From Shewanella aquimarina (lineage in GTDB: Bacteria > Pseudomonadota > Gammaproteobacteria > Enterobacterales > Shewanellaceae), in NCBI RefSeq assembly GCF_023349185.1, contig NZ_JAKIKY010000002.1, forward strand, positions 372,001 to 436,000: a stretch of DNA of 64,000 bases, written 5' to 3'. Below the pieces are notes generated by a model. That model saw nothing but the letters and a program-made list of their open reading frames with translations. It was not told the origin of the DNA and ran no database searches. Both the position numbers and the translations under genes were made by a program. Shown here one piece after another: positions 57,158 to 64,000 of this stretch; positions within the stretch are counted from its first letter, which is position 1; each line of letters begins with the position of its first letter.

Positions 57158-59128
57158 ATGGGTACACAACCTAGTAAAATTGCGCTACTGCTTGGCGCCT
57201 GTCTGGCCGGGAGCTTTCCTGTCTTAGCGGCGACGTCGGGCACCCCTGGGCCTGTGGACGAAACCATCACGGTTATCGGCCGCACCGAAAACACCCCTAT
57301 CAATATCGCGGCTAACGTCAATGTGATCGACGCCGCCGCCATCGAACTTAGCGGTGCCACCAACCTCACCGAGCTGCTGCGCGGACAGAGCGGCATTCAG
57401 GTATCAGATTCAAACTCGGGTGCCGTGTTTGCCATGCGCGGTTTCAGTGCTAGTCAGGCCGTCAACAACACCTTGATCCTGATCGATGGTCGTCGCCTCA
57501 ATAACATCGATATCGCCGCGCCGAGCATCAGTGCCATCGGGCTCAATCAGGTGGAGCGAATCGAGATCCTCTCAGGCAGCGCCGGTGTGCTTTATGGTGA
57601 TCAGGCAGTTGGCGGGGTGATCAACATTATCACCAAGGCGCCGAAAGATAACGGCGGCAGCCTGCAGCTCTCCGGCGGCAGCTTCGACACCCTTGAGGCC
57701 AAGGCCGAAGGGTCGGTCGCCATCAACGACAACTGGCGCCTCTATGGCGCGGCCAACCATCTCAAGAGCGATAACTATCGCGATCACAATGCCAGCAAGA
57801 CCAGCTCAGTGCTGGGACGCCTGCAGTATGACGATGAAGTGCAGCAGTTCTTCGCTGAGGCGAGTCACTATGACAACCACCGCGAACTGGCTGCTGCGCT
57901 GAATGACGATCAGCTCAAGCAAAAACCAAGACAGATGGGTGATCTGAAGCAAGGCGATCTCTTTATCGATGCCTACCTGCATGAGATGACCACGGCGGCC
58001 CGCACCGGCTATCAGCGACAACTGAATGAAGCCTGGTCGCTGGGCGCCGACCTTAACTACAGCGACACCCTGACAACCGGGTTAAGCACCTGGAACACAA
58101 GCCGCCGCGATACCCGCTCCCTGCTGGAGTTTAAACCCAAGGCTGTGGCTAACATCAAGACGGATAACGGCGAGCTTAAGCTGGTGACCGGCCTGGATTT
58201 GAGCCGCGGCGAGGCGACATTTAGCAATCGCAGCAATGTGCAGAAGCTGGCCAGCGCCTATCTGCAGGCGACCGTGCCCCTCACCGAGAGCTTCAGCTAT
58301 GTGGTGGGCGGTCGTTATGCCGAGGTGACAGATGAGCTGGTGGACGCCAGTGCCTATCCAAATGGGATAGATCTGGATCAGGATGCCCATGCATTCGAGC
58401 TTGGCATCAACTATCGCCCGAGCCAGCAACATAGATTCTACCTGCGGGTCGACGATAACTTCCGTTTCGCCAAGGTGGATGAGCAGGCCTATACCCCGGC
58501 TAGCATTCAGGGACTCAAGCCTCAGACGGGTCGCTCCTACGAGGCGGGCTGGGATCTGCTGCTCGAGCGCAATAGCCTGCGCCTGAGTGCCTATCGTCTG
58601 GATCTCGAAGATGAGATCGTCTTCGACCCGAGCGCCGAGACCCCCGTGGGTGGTAGTTTCCCCGGCGCCAACGTGAACGCCGATGCTTCGCGTCGCTATG
58701 GTGTGAGCGCCGATTGGGACTGGCAGGTGAGTCAGGATGTTCAGCTGGGCCTCGAGTACAACTATATCGATGCCGAGTTCACCGAAGGGGTTAACGAGGG
58801 CAAGGCGCTCTCCTGGGTAGCCAAGAACAGTGGCCGTGGCTATGTCAGCTATGATGTGTACCAGCACCTACAGCTCTTCGTCGAGGGTGTCTACACCGGT
58901 GAGCGCTACATGGAGGGCGATAATGCCAACCAGGGAGACAAGCTCGATGCCTATACCCTGGCAAACATCGCCATCAACTATAGCCGCGATGCCTGGCTGG
59001 CCAGCCTGCGAGTCGACAACCTGCTGGACAAGGAATATGTCAGCTCAGGTTACTTCAGCACCTGGGGTAGCGGTTATTACCCTGGCACGGGGCGCGCGCT
59101 GCGCCTGACCGCCAGTTACCGCTTCTAG
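57158..59128 (+). CDS. btuB: TonB-dependent cobalamin receptor (BtuB-like)
   Basis: The 656-residue outer-membrane receptor has a signal peptide (LLGACLAGSFPVLAA), a TonB box (ETITVIG at about 37-43), a plug domain (NLTELLRGQSGIQVSD, GVLYGDQAVGGVINIITKAP) and a 22-strand barrel ending in the typical aromatic C-terminus (LRLTASYRF). A cobalamin riboswitch in its leader fixes the likely substrate. AAAGGAAA provides the ribosome site. A strong terminator follows, so no btuC, btuD or btuF gene is in this transcript. Confidence 0.88.
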   Translation: MGTQPSKIALLLGACLAGSFPVLAATSGTPGPVDETITVIGRTENTPINIAANVNVIDAAAIELSGATNLTELLRGQSGIQVSDSNSGAVFAMRGFSASQAVNNTLILIDGRRLNNIDIAAPSISAIGLNQVERIEILSGSAGVLYGDQAVGGVINIITKAPKDNGGSLQLSGGSFDTLEAKAEGSVAINDNWRLYGAANHLKSDNYRDHNASKTSSVLGRLQYDDEVQQFFAEASHYDNHRELAAALNDDQLKQKPRQMGDLKQGDLFIDAYLHEMTTAARTGYQRQLNEAWSLGADLNYSDTLTTGLSTWNTSRRDTRSLLEFKPKAVANIKTDNGELKLVTGLDLSRGEATFSNRSNVQKLASAYLQATVPLTESFSYVVGGRYAEVTDELVDASAYPNGIDLDQDAHAFELGINYRPSQQHRFYLRVDDNFRFAKVDEQAYTPASIQGLKPQTGRSYEAGWDLLLERNSLRLSAYRLDLEDEIVFDPSAETPVGGSFPGANVNADASRRYGVSADWDWQVSQDVQLGLEYNYIDAEFTEGVNEGKALSWVAKNSGRGYVSYDVYQHLQLFVEGVYTGERYMEGDNANQGDKLDAYTLANIAINYSRDAWLASLRVDNLLDKEYVSSGYFSTWGSGYYPGTGRALRLTASYRF

Positions 59129-59146
59129 AGCTGTTAAAGTCCTAAG

Positions 59147-59175
59147 AGCCAGTCATACTTGACTGGCTTTTTTAT
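59147..59175 (+). terminator. Intrinsic terminator of the receptor gene
   Basis: AGCCAGTC (59147-59154) pairs with GACTGGCT (59161-59168) around six bases, followed by TTTTTTATT. Confidence 0.92.
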
Positions 59176-59221
59176 TGCCCGCTGTTCATCATAGGGCATA
59201 GATCATTTGGGAGTCTGTGGG

Positions 59222-59833
59222 ATGAAATTTAAGTGGCTGCTCTTGCCCGTTATATTACTAGCGATCATCACCTTCTGGCCCGCCAGTGGCCCCTCGTTTG
59301 CTCCGCTGGCCAGCGATGCCAGGATCCTCGCCTTCGGCGATAGCCTGACCCAAGGCGTGGGGGCCAGCACCGGCATGGATTATCCCAGCCAATTGCAGAG
59401 GATGAGCGGGCGAGCGGTGATTAACGCTGGTATCTCGGGGGAGACAAGCGCCCAGGGGCTAACGCGTTTTTCCCGGGTGCTTGATGAGATGGCGCCGGAC
59501 CTTATCATCTTGCTCGAGGGCGGCAATGATTTTTTGCGCAATAGCAGCGCGGCGCAGGTGGAGGCCAATTTGGCCGCCATGCTCGCTGAGGCGCAGCGGC
59601 GAGATATTCCTGTCGTGCTGATCGGCGTTCCCCAGAAGAGCATCTGGCTGGAAACTGCGCCCCTGTACGGGCAGTTGGCGGCGCAATATCAACCGCTATT
59701 TATTGAGGATTTTCTGACAGAGCTGCTAAAATTATCAGAGGTAAAATCTGATGCGATTCACCTCAATGATGATGGCTATCGCCGCCTCGCCGAGCACCTT
59801 TACCGGCGTCTGCAACAGGCTGGTGCCTTATAG
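59222..59833 (+). CDS. SGNH-fold esterase / lysophospholipase (TesA-like)
   Basis: The 203-residue protein has an N-terminal hydrophobic segment (LLLPVILLAIITFWP) that is a signal peptide or anchor, and the SGNH blocks: ILAFGDSLTQGVGAS (Ser), INAGISGETS (Gly), LEGGNDFLR (Asn), and DAIHLNDDGYRRLA (Asp-xx-His). It resembles E. coli TesA/arylesterase and should hydrolyse lysophospholipid or aryl esters in the periplasm. ATG 59222 has GGGAG eight bases upstream; the TTG at 59207 is unlikely. Confidence 0.88.
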   Translation: MKFKWLLLPVILLAIITFWPASGPSFAPLASDARILAFGDSLTQGVGASTGMDYPSQLQRMSGRAVINAGISGETSAQGLTRFSRVLDEMAPDLIILLEGGNDFLRNSSAAQVEANLAAMLAEAQRRDIPVVLIGVPQKSIWLETAPLYGQLAAQYQPLFIEDFLTELLKLSEVKSDAIHLNDDGYRRLAEHLYRRLQQAGAL

Positions 59834-60085
59834 TTTCGATGGCGTTGGCAGCGAGTAAATATGCCCCCGGCTTTAGGCCAATCTATGGATGCCACCGCTT
59901 GGTTAAATGACGGAATTTTGTCGTTTAATCAGGCCGAAAGGGTTAGCGTGAGTGGCAAGATGAATTTATTTAGGTTAATGTCCGTTTTTCCCCCAAATCG
60001 ACTTGACCCAGACAGTCGTTTTATGGGTAAATTCTCGGATAACAAACGGCGCCGTGCCAATAATAAATCAGGTTAATGACTTCTC

Positions 60086-60817
60086 ATGACAGATCTTGAG
60101 CATCAGGTATTCACTCAAGTACGTGCAATTATTGCCAATGAAGAACAGGTTATCGGGCGACGGGGTATTTTGATCCCGTTGAAGAAAGCCATTATTGCCG
60201 ATGGCGATATTCGCAATGTGATCGATATCGTCTCTTCCGATCCCGCCCTGGCGGCGCACCTGCTATGGCGCAGTAATTCGGCGGCCAATGCCGGTGGCAT
60301 AGTCTCCTCGAAGAACCGTTCATTGAAAGATGCCCTGGTGCGCCTGGGGCAGGTCAATATCTACCGTTATGCCTTCACCTTCTATCTCAAGGAGCGCCTC
60401 GATGAGCTGCCTCAGCCTTATAAGAAGCTGGTGTATGGCTACTGGGCACTTACCGAGAGCATAGCCACAGACGCCGTCGATAGCCTGCATCATATGGAAG
60501 GGGTAAACATCAATCCCGATGAGGTACAGACCCTGGCGCTGTTTAGTGTGTTTGGCGAGATCATCGCCCTGACCGCCTTCGCCTATCTGAATGCCGAGTC
60601 GGAGCAGTCGTTCCCGCTCTCCATCATCAAGTCGTTGATCGATAATCAGAAGCAGACCCTGACGTTGGAAGCCTTCGATTCCTTAGGCCTGGACGAAGAG
60701 CTTAGAGAAGAGTTTATGATCGCCCACAACCTGCGTCAGACCCGTAACCCAGACTCTCCGGGCCTAGTGCTGCGCCGGGTGCTTTCCATGCGCAATCAAC
60801 TGCTCAACCCGCTCTAG
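60086..60817 (+). CDS. HDOD-domain signalling protein
   Basis: The 243-residue protein is a single HDOD domain (SSDPALAAHLLWRSNSAA, SLKDALVRLGQVNIYRYAF, ALFSVFGEIIALTAFAY). HDOD proteins are adaptor-like relatives of HD-GYP phosphodiesterases without the metal residues, often in cyclic-di-GMP or stress signalling. The stop TAG (60815-60817) is the first part of a 270-bp inverted-repeat element, so the original C-terminus may have been longer. The start has only a weak ribosome site. Confidence 0.8.
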   Translation: MTDLEHQVFTQVRAIIANEEQVIGRRGILIPLKKAIIADGDIRNVIDIVSSDPALAAHLLWRSNSAANAGGIVSSKNRSLKDALVRLGQVNIYRYAFTFYLKERLDELPQPYKKLVYGYWALTESIATDAVDSLHHMEGVNINPDEVQTLALFSVFGEIIALTAFAYLNAESEQSFPLSIIKSLIDNQKQTLTLEAFDSLGLDEELREEFMIAHNLRQTRNPDSPGLVLRRVLSMRNQLLNPL

Positions 60818-61083
60818 GGCCTGTTGACCTTTTACGTTCATTTTTGCAGCATTCTGTATCGATTTTATACAAGGCAGAGTGATTGTAATCTAGTGAGCTA
60901 CATCAATGAGCGATAACGCAGTAGAAAAATGATACAGACGCTGCCCGCAGGGTTCGTCTTGAGCACGTTCAACTCTTTGTTACTCGGCTTTTATATAGAA
61001 TAACTATATCTCAAGCCTCGAGCCGCGATTTGAACGTGCTCAATTAGAATAAAATTTGTTCTCAAAAGGCCAACAGGCCCTAG
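60814..61083. mobile_element. 270-bp MITE-like inverted-repeat element
   Basis: CTAGGGCCTGTTGACCTTTT (60814-60833) is the inverse of the right end (61064-61083), with one mismatch. A second perfect inverted pair lies inside, TGAGCACGTTCAA (60960-60972) and TTGAACGTGCTCA (61030-61042). It has no coding capacity. It is inserted exactly at the stop codon of the HDOD gene and before that gene's terminator at 61105. Confidence 0.8.
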
Positions 61084-61104
61084 GGCCTTCGACCAGATAA
61101 AAGA

Positions 61105-61130
61105 AAACCTGCCAAGTGCAGGTTTTTTTT
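61105..61130 (+). terminator. Intrinsic terminator
   Basis: AAACCTGC (61105-61112) pairs with GCAGGTTT (61118-61125), continued by a run of T to 61130. By orientation it belongs to the HDOD transcript, now separated from it by the MITE. Confidence 0.85.
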
Positions 61131-61161
61131 GTGTCTTGATTTTGGTGATATGAAACAGGGT

Positions 61162-62061
61162 CTAATGCCCCTGGCGTTCCAGTCCCTCTGAGGTCACCAG
61201 ATTGAGCCATTGCTGGGCGAGACGCGCACTGCTGCCATTGCTGCGATAGGCGCCAAACAGGGGACGCTTGAGTCCTTCTGGCCCAAGTTTTACCGCCTTA
61301 AGCGACAGGCCGTGTGCCTCGTTGATTGACCAGTTAGGCAGGGCAGCGACCCCATCCTTACAGGCGATGCGCTGTAGCAACATAGCGGTGAGATCGCAGC
61401 GGATCTGCTTGGCTACAGGCACCCCGGCAGGCTCCAAGAAGTGCCGGTAGATATCCAGTCTGTCGAGCGGTACAGGGTAGGTGAGCAGGGTCTGATCCTT
61501 AAGCTGCGCCGCCGTGACATAGGGGAGTTCGGCCAGCGGATGGTCTGCCGCGACCAATAGCTTGACCTCGAAATCGAATAGATGCTGATAGGCGATATCA
61601 TGATCCGGAATAGGGTCTGAGGTGAGCACTACGTCCAGTTGTCCCTGCTTGAGTGCGGTCAGTGAATCGAACAGATGACGGCTCGACAGCTCCAGATTGG
61701 TGTGGGGAAAGCCGGCATTAAACTGCTCGATCACCGGCATCAGCCAGCGAAAGCAGCTGTGACACTCTATGCCGACAAAGAGATCTCTAGCCTCGCTGCC
61801 CAGGCCATTCTTGAGATCGATTTCGGTTTCTATCACCTTAGGCAAGATCTCTTCGGCGAGATTGAGCAGACGGGCGCCCTCCTGGGTAAAGGAGAGGGGT
61901 TTACTCTTACGCACGAAAATCGCCGAGTTGATGCGGGTCTCCAGTTCCTTGATCTGGTGGGATAAGGCCGACTGGGTGACAAAGCGCTTCTTGGCTGCGC
62001 CCGCGAGACTGCCGCTCTCTTTCAGGGCGACCAATGTACGTAAATGCCTAAGCTCTATCAT
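61162..62061 (-). CDS. metR: LysR-family methionine regulator MetR
   Basis: The 299-residue protein is MetR: MIELRHLRTLVALKESGSLAGAAKKRFVTQSALSHQIKELE gives the helix-turn-helix, followed by a homocysteine-responsive effector domain with IECHSCFRWLMPV. It is divergent from metE across 200 bases that contain three MetR-type and two MetJ-type sites. MetR with homocysteine activates metE and usually represses itself. Confidence 0.95.
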   Translation of the reverse strand: MIELRHLRTLVALKESGSLAGAAKKRFVTQSALSHQIKELETRINSAIFVRKSKPLSFTQEGARLLNLAEEILPKVIETEIDLKNGLGSEARDLFVGIECHSCFRWLMPVIEQFNAGFPHTNLELSSRHLFDSLTALKQGQLDVVLTSDPIPDHDIAYQHLFDFEVKLLVAADHPLAELPYVTAAQLKDQTLLTYPVPLDRLDIYRHFLEPAGVPVAKQIRCDLTAMLLQRIACKDGVAALPNWSINEAHGLSLKAVKLGPEGLKRPLFGAYRSNGSSARLAQQWLNLVTSEGLERQGH

Positions 62062-62072
62062 TTTTACCTCAC

Positions 62073-62108
62073 ATGAATTTGGCTCATGTTGCTCGTGAAA
62101 TCAATTCG
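62073..62108. promoter_or_regulatory. MetR-type sites next to metR
   Basis: TGAATTTGGCTCA (62074-62086) and TGAAATCAATTCG (62096-62108) fit the MetR consensus TGAAnnnnnTTCA with one mismatch each. They lie between 12 and 47 bases upstream of the metR start. Confidence 0.55.
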
Positions 62109-62142
62109 ATTGCGAGACAACAGATTAGCACAATAAACTTCT

Positions 62143-62158
62143 AGACGTCCAGACGCCT
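62143..62158. promoter_or_regulatory. Two tandem MetJ boxes in the metR-metE region
   Basis: AGACGTCC and AGACGCCT are adjacent 8-mers, each one base off the MetJ consensus AGACGTCT. Position between the divergent genes fits repression of metE, and perhaps metR, by MetJ-SAM. Confidence 0.7.
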
Positions 62159-62224
62159 GTTTTGGTTTGTTGTGCAATTTCAGTTCTCAAACCTGGATTG
62201 CGATGACAGCGAAGGGCGCTAACC

Positions 62225-62239
62225 ATGAATTTCGCTCAT
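62225..62239. promoter_or_regulatory. MetR-type site next to metE
   Basis: ATGAATTTCGCTCAT repeats the site at 62073 with a single base change. It is 22 bases before the metE start codon. Confidence 0.5.
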
Positions 62240-62261
62240 CTTAATGCAAAAGGTATACAAT

Positions 62262-64000
62262 ATGCAAACTCTAGATATTGCTTCATTAGGCTTTCCACGA
62301 ATCGGTCGTCAACGGGAACTCAAATTTGCCCTGGAAAAGTATTGGCGTGGCGAGATTGACCAGGCTCAGCTGCAATCGGTTGCCAGTGAGCTACGTCAAA
62401 CCCACTGGCAGTGGCAGCAGGCGGCGGGCGTGAAACTGCTGCCGGTGGGGGACTTTGCCTTCTACGATCAGGTACTCACCCTTAGCGCCACCATAGACGC
62501 CATCCCCGAGCGTCATCGCAGCGGCGAGCAGGTGGATCTAGATACCCTGTTTCGTGTGGCTCGCGGTCGAGCGCCCACTGGAGAGGCTTGCCGCGCCGCT
62601 CAGATGAAGAAATACTTCAATACCAACTACCACTACATAGTGCCGGAGCTCAGGACGGGGCAGCGCTTCGAAATAGTCTATGAGCAGCTGTTCGACGAGG
62701 TGGCCGAGGCTAAATCCCTGGGGCATCAGCCTAAGCCGGTATTGCTTGGCCCGCTTAGCTACCTCTATCTTGCCAAGTGCGAGGGCGAGCCCTTCGACAA
62801 GCTGAGCCTGCTGCACAACTTGCTCGAGGCCTACCAAGCGATTCTGGCGCGCTTTGCCGACCAGGGCGTGACCTGGGTGCAGCTCGACGAGCCTATCTTG
62901 GCGCTAGAGCTAGATGATGACTGGCTGGCGGCCTTCGCACCAGCCTACGCAGAACTCGGTGGTCAGGGGGTTAAGCTGCTGCTGGCCAGCTACTATGGCT
63001 CTGTGGCCCATCATCATGGGGTGATCAAGGAACTCGAGGTTGACGGTTTGCACCTGGATCTGGTGAGCGATGCCCAGCAGCTTAAGCAGTTTGCCGCCAG
63101 CCTAAAGCCTGCCCAGGTGCTTAGCCTTGGGGTGATCAACGGCCGCAACGTGTGGGCGGCGGATCTCGATATCTTGGCCGAGCGTCTGCGCGGTGTGGTG
63201 GCGGATCTTGGTGAGCGTGTCTGGCTGGCGCCTTCCTGTTCGCTCTTACACGTGCCCGTGGATCTGGAGAGCGAGACCGAGCTGGCGCCAGAGCTCGCCA
63301 ATCAACTCAGCTTTGCCAAGCAGAAACTCGACGAGCTGGCGGCGCTGCGCACCTTGTTGCTTACCCCACAGAGCGAGGCAGCCCAGGCGATAGTGATGCG
63401 CTGTGAGGCGAGGCGTAAGGCCCGTGAGCAGGCGGCCAACCCTGAGGTGCAGGCGAGGCTCAAGGGGTTAACGCCTGCAGATTTCACCCGTGGTAGCGGC
63501 TTTGGCGAGCGCCGCCGCAAGCAGCAGGCTCGTTTTCGTTTGCCGCTGCTACCTACCACCACCATAGGCTCTTTCCCACAGACGCCGGCCATTCGCGGCC
63601 TGCGTAGTCGCTGGCGTAAGGGGGAGCTGACCGAGCAGGCCTATGTGGCCCAGCTCGAGGCGGTGACCCGAGACAGCATCAGCCGTCAGCTCAAGCTGGG
63701 CATAGATGTTCTGGTCCACGGTGAGGCTGAGCGCAACGACATGGTGGAATACTTCGGCGAGCAGCTCGATGGCGTGGGCTTTACCCAGTTTGCCTGGGTG
63801 CAGAGCTATGGCTCGCGCTGCGTCAAGCCGCCGCTCATCTACGGTGATGTGTCGCGCCGTCAGCCGATGACACTCTCCTGGGCCTGCTTCGCCCAGAGCC
63901 TGACCGACAGGCCGGTGAAGGGCATGTTGACCGGCCCTGTGACCATCTTGCATTGGTCTTTCGCTCGGGAAGATATCGGCCGTGAACAGATAGCCAATCA
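62262..64000 (+). CDS. metE: B12-independent methionine synthase, 3' end missing
   Basis: The open frame from ATG 62262 (after AAAAGG) runs off the window after 579 codons; full MetE is about 760. The N-terminal domain starts LGFPRIGRQRELKFALEKYW and the second barrel with PLLPTTTIGSFPQT. VHGEAERNDMVEYFGEQLDG and SYGSRCVKPPLIYGDV belong to the methyl-folate/homocysteine binding region. The zinc ligands near the C-terminus are outside the window. It makes methionine from homocysteine and methyltetrahydrofolate-triglutamate without cobalamin. Confidence 0.96.
   Translation, partial: MQTLDIASLGFPRIGRQRELKFALEKYWRGEIDQAQLQSVASELRQTHWQWQQAAGVKLLPVGDFAFYDQVLTLSATIDAIPERHRSGEQVDLDTLFRVARGRAPTGEACRAAQMKKYFNTNYHYIVPELRTGQRFEIVYEQLFDEVAEAKSLGHQPKPVLLGPLSYLYLAKCEGEPFDKLSLLHNLLEAYQAILARFADQGVTWVQLDEPILALELDDDWLAAFAPAYAELGGQGVKLLLASYYGSVAHHHGVIKELEVDGLHLDLVSDAQQLKQFAASLKPAQVLSLGVINGRNVWAADLDILAERLRGVVADLGERVWLAPSCSLLHVPVDLESETELAPELANQLSFAKQKLDELAALRTLLLTPQSEAAQAIVMRCEARRKAREQAANPEVQARLKGLTPADFTRGSGFGERRRKQQARFRLPLLPTTTIGSFPQTPAIRGLRSRWRKGELTEQAYVAQLEAVTRDSISRQLKLGIDVLVHGEAERNDMVEYFGEQLDGVGFTQFAWVQSYGSRCVKPPLIYGDVSRRQPMTLSWACFAQSLTDRPVKGMLTGPVTILHWSFAREDIGREQIAN

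Noticed and set aside
59861-60076. 71-codon frame before the HDOD gene
   Set aside because: No ribosome site, no family resemblance, odd composition; treated as intergenic leader.

Overview
The window looks like a chromosomal segment of a marine Shewanella, near the S. loihica end of the genus. This rests on family resemblance of the encoded proteins: the lldEFG lactate oxidation genes, a SonM-type peptide N-methyltransferase, a shewasin-like bacterial pepsin, an endonuclease-I type secreted nuclease and several GGDEF proteins. Base composition is moderately GC-rich. The 3' part of the GGDEF-coupled borosin region (about 48950-49760) and a few intergenic stretches are visibly AT-richer. No rRNA, tRNA, CRISPR array, prophage or complete insertion sequence was seen. 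Two short palindromic elements of MITE type are present.

Layout. 1-11.9 kb: tail of a GGDEF protein, an OsmC-YcaO fusion, secreted serine protease, DsbA-family oxidoreductase, Spo0M-like protein, M13 metallopeptidase, cupin, secreted phospholipase D-like protein. 12.2-15.4 kb: a translationally coupled two-gene module (PH-like/TerB-like/membrane protein plus an unrecognised partner) that resembles conflict or stress systems. 15.5-25.2 kb: secreted amidohydrolase, diguanylate cyclase, orphan CbiM-like protein, secreted nuclease behind an FNR/EtrA-like site, PagL-like outer-membrane protein, an M14 peptidase/hydrolase pair and a lipoprotein glycerophosphodiesterase. 25.3-30.2 kb: one operon carrying proline import (putP) and synthesis (proB, proA, proC), led by an unlisted 58-residue membrane protein. 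30.7-37.4 kb: LysR regulator with divergent Old Yellow Enzyme and LysE exporter, MscS channel, MgtE, PpiC. 37.7-44.4 kb: LysR gene, lldEFG, fadE.

45.3-52.9 kb contains the most unusual locus. A symporter fused to a periplasmic binding protein is followed by a probable minus-strand operon: pepsin-like aspartic protease, GNAT acetyltransferase, split-borosin alpha-N-methyltransferase, its 88-residue precursor peptide, and a TPR-GGDEF protein starting one base after the precursor stop. It reads as a ribosomal-peptide (RiPP) pathway with a divergent core peptide and candidate tailoring genes.

53.2-64 kb: a BlaI/M56-TonB regulatory pair with two clear operators, a secreted protein behind a 13-bp minisatellite, a DUF805 protein, and a B12 receptor gene whose leader combines a MetJ-box promoter, a MITE and a cobalamin riboswitch. 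Then come an SGNH esterase, an HDOD protein whose stop codon lies in a second MITE, and divergent metR/metE with MetR and MetJ boxes. B12 uptake and B12-independent methionine synthesis are therefore both under visible methionine control within 6 kb. The window ends inside metE.
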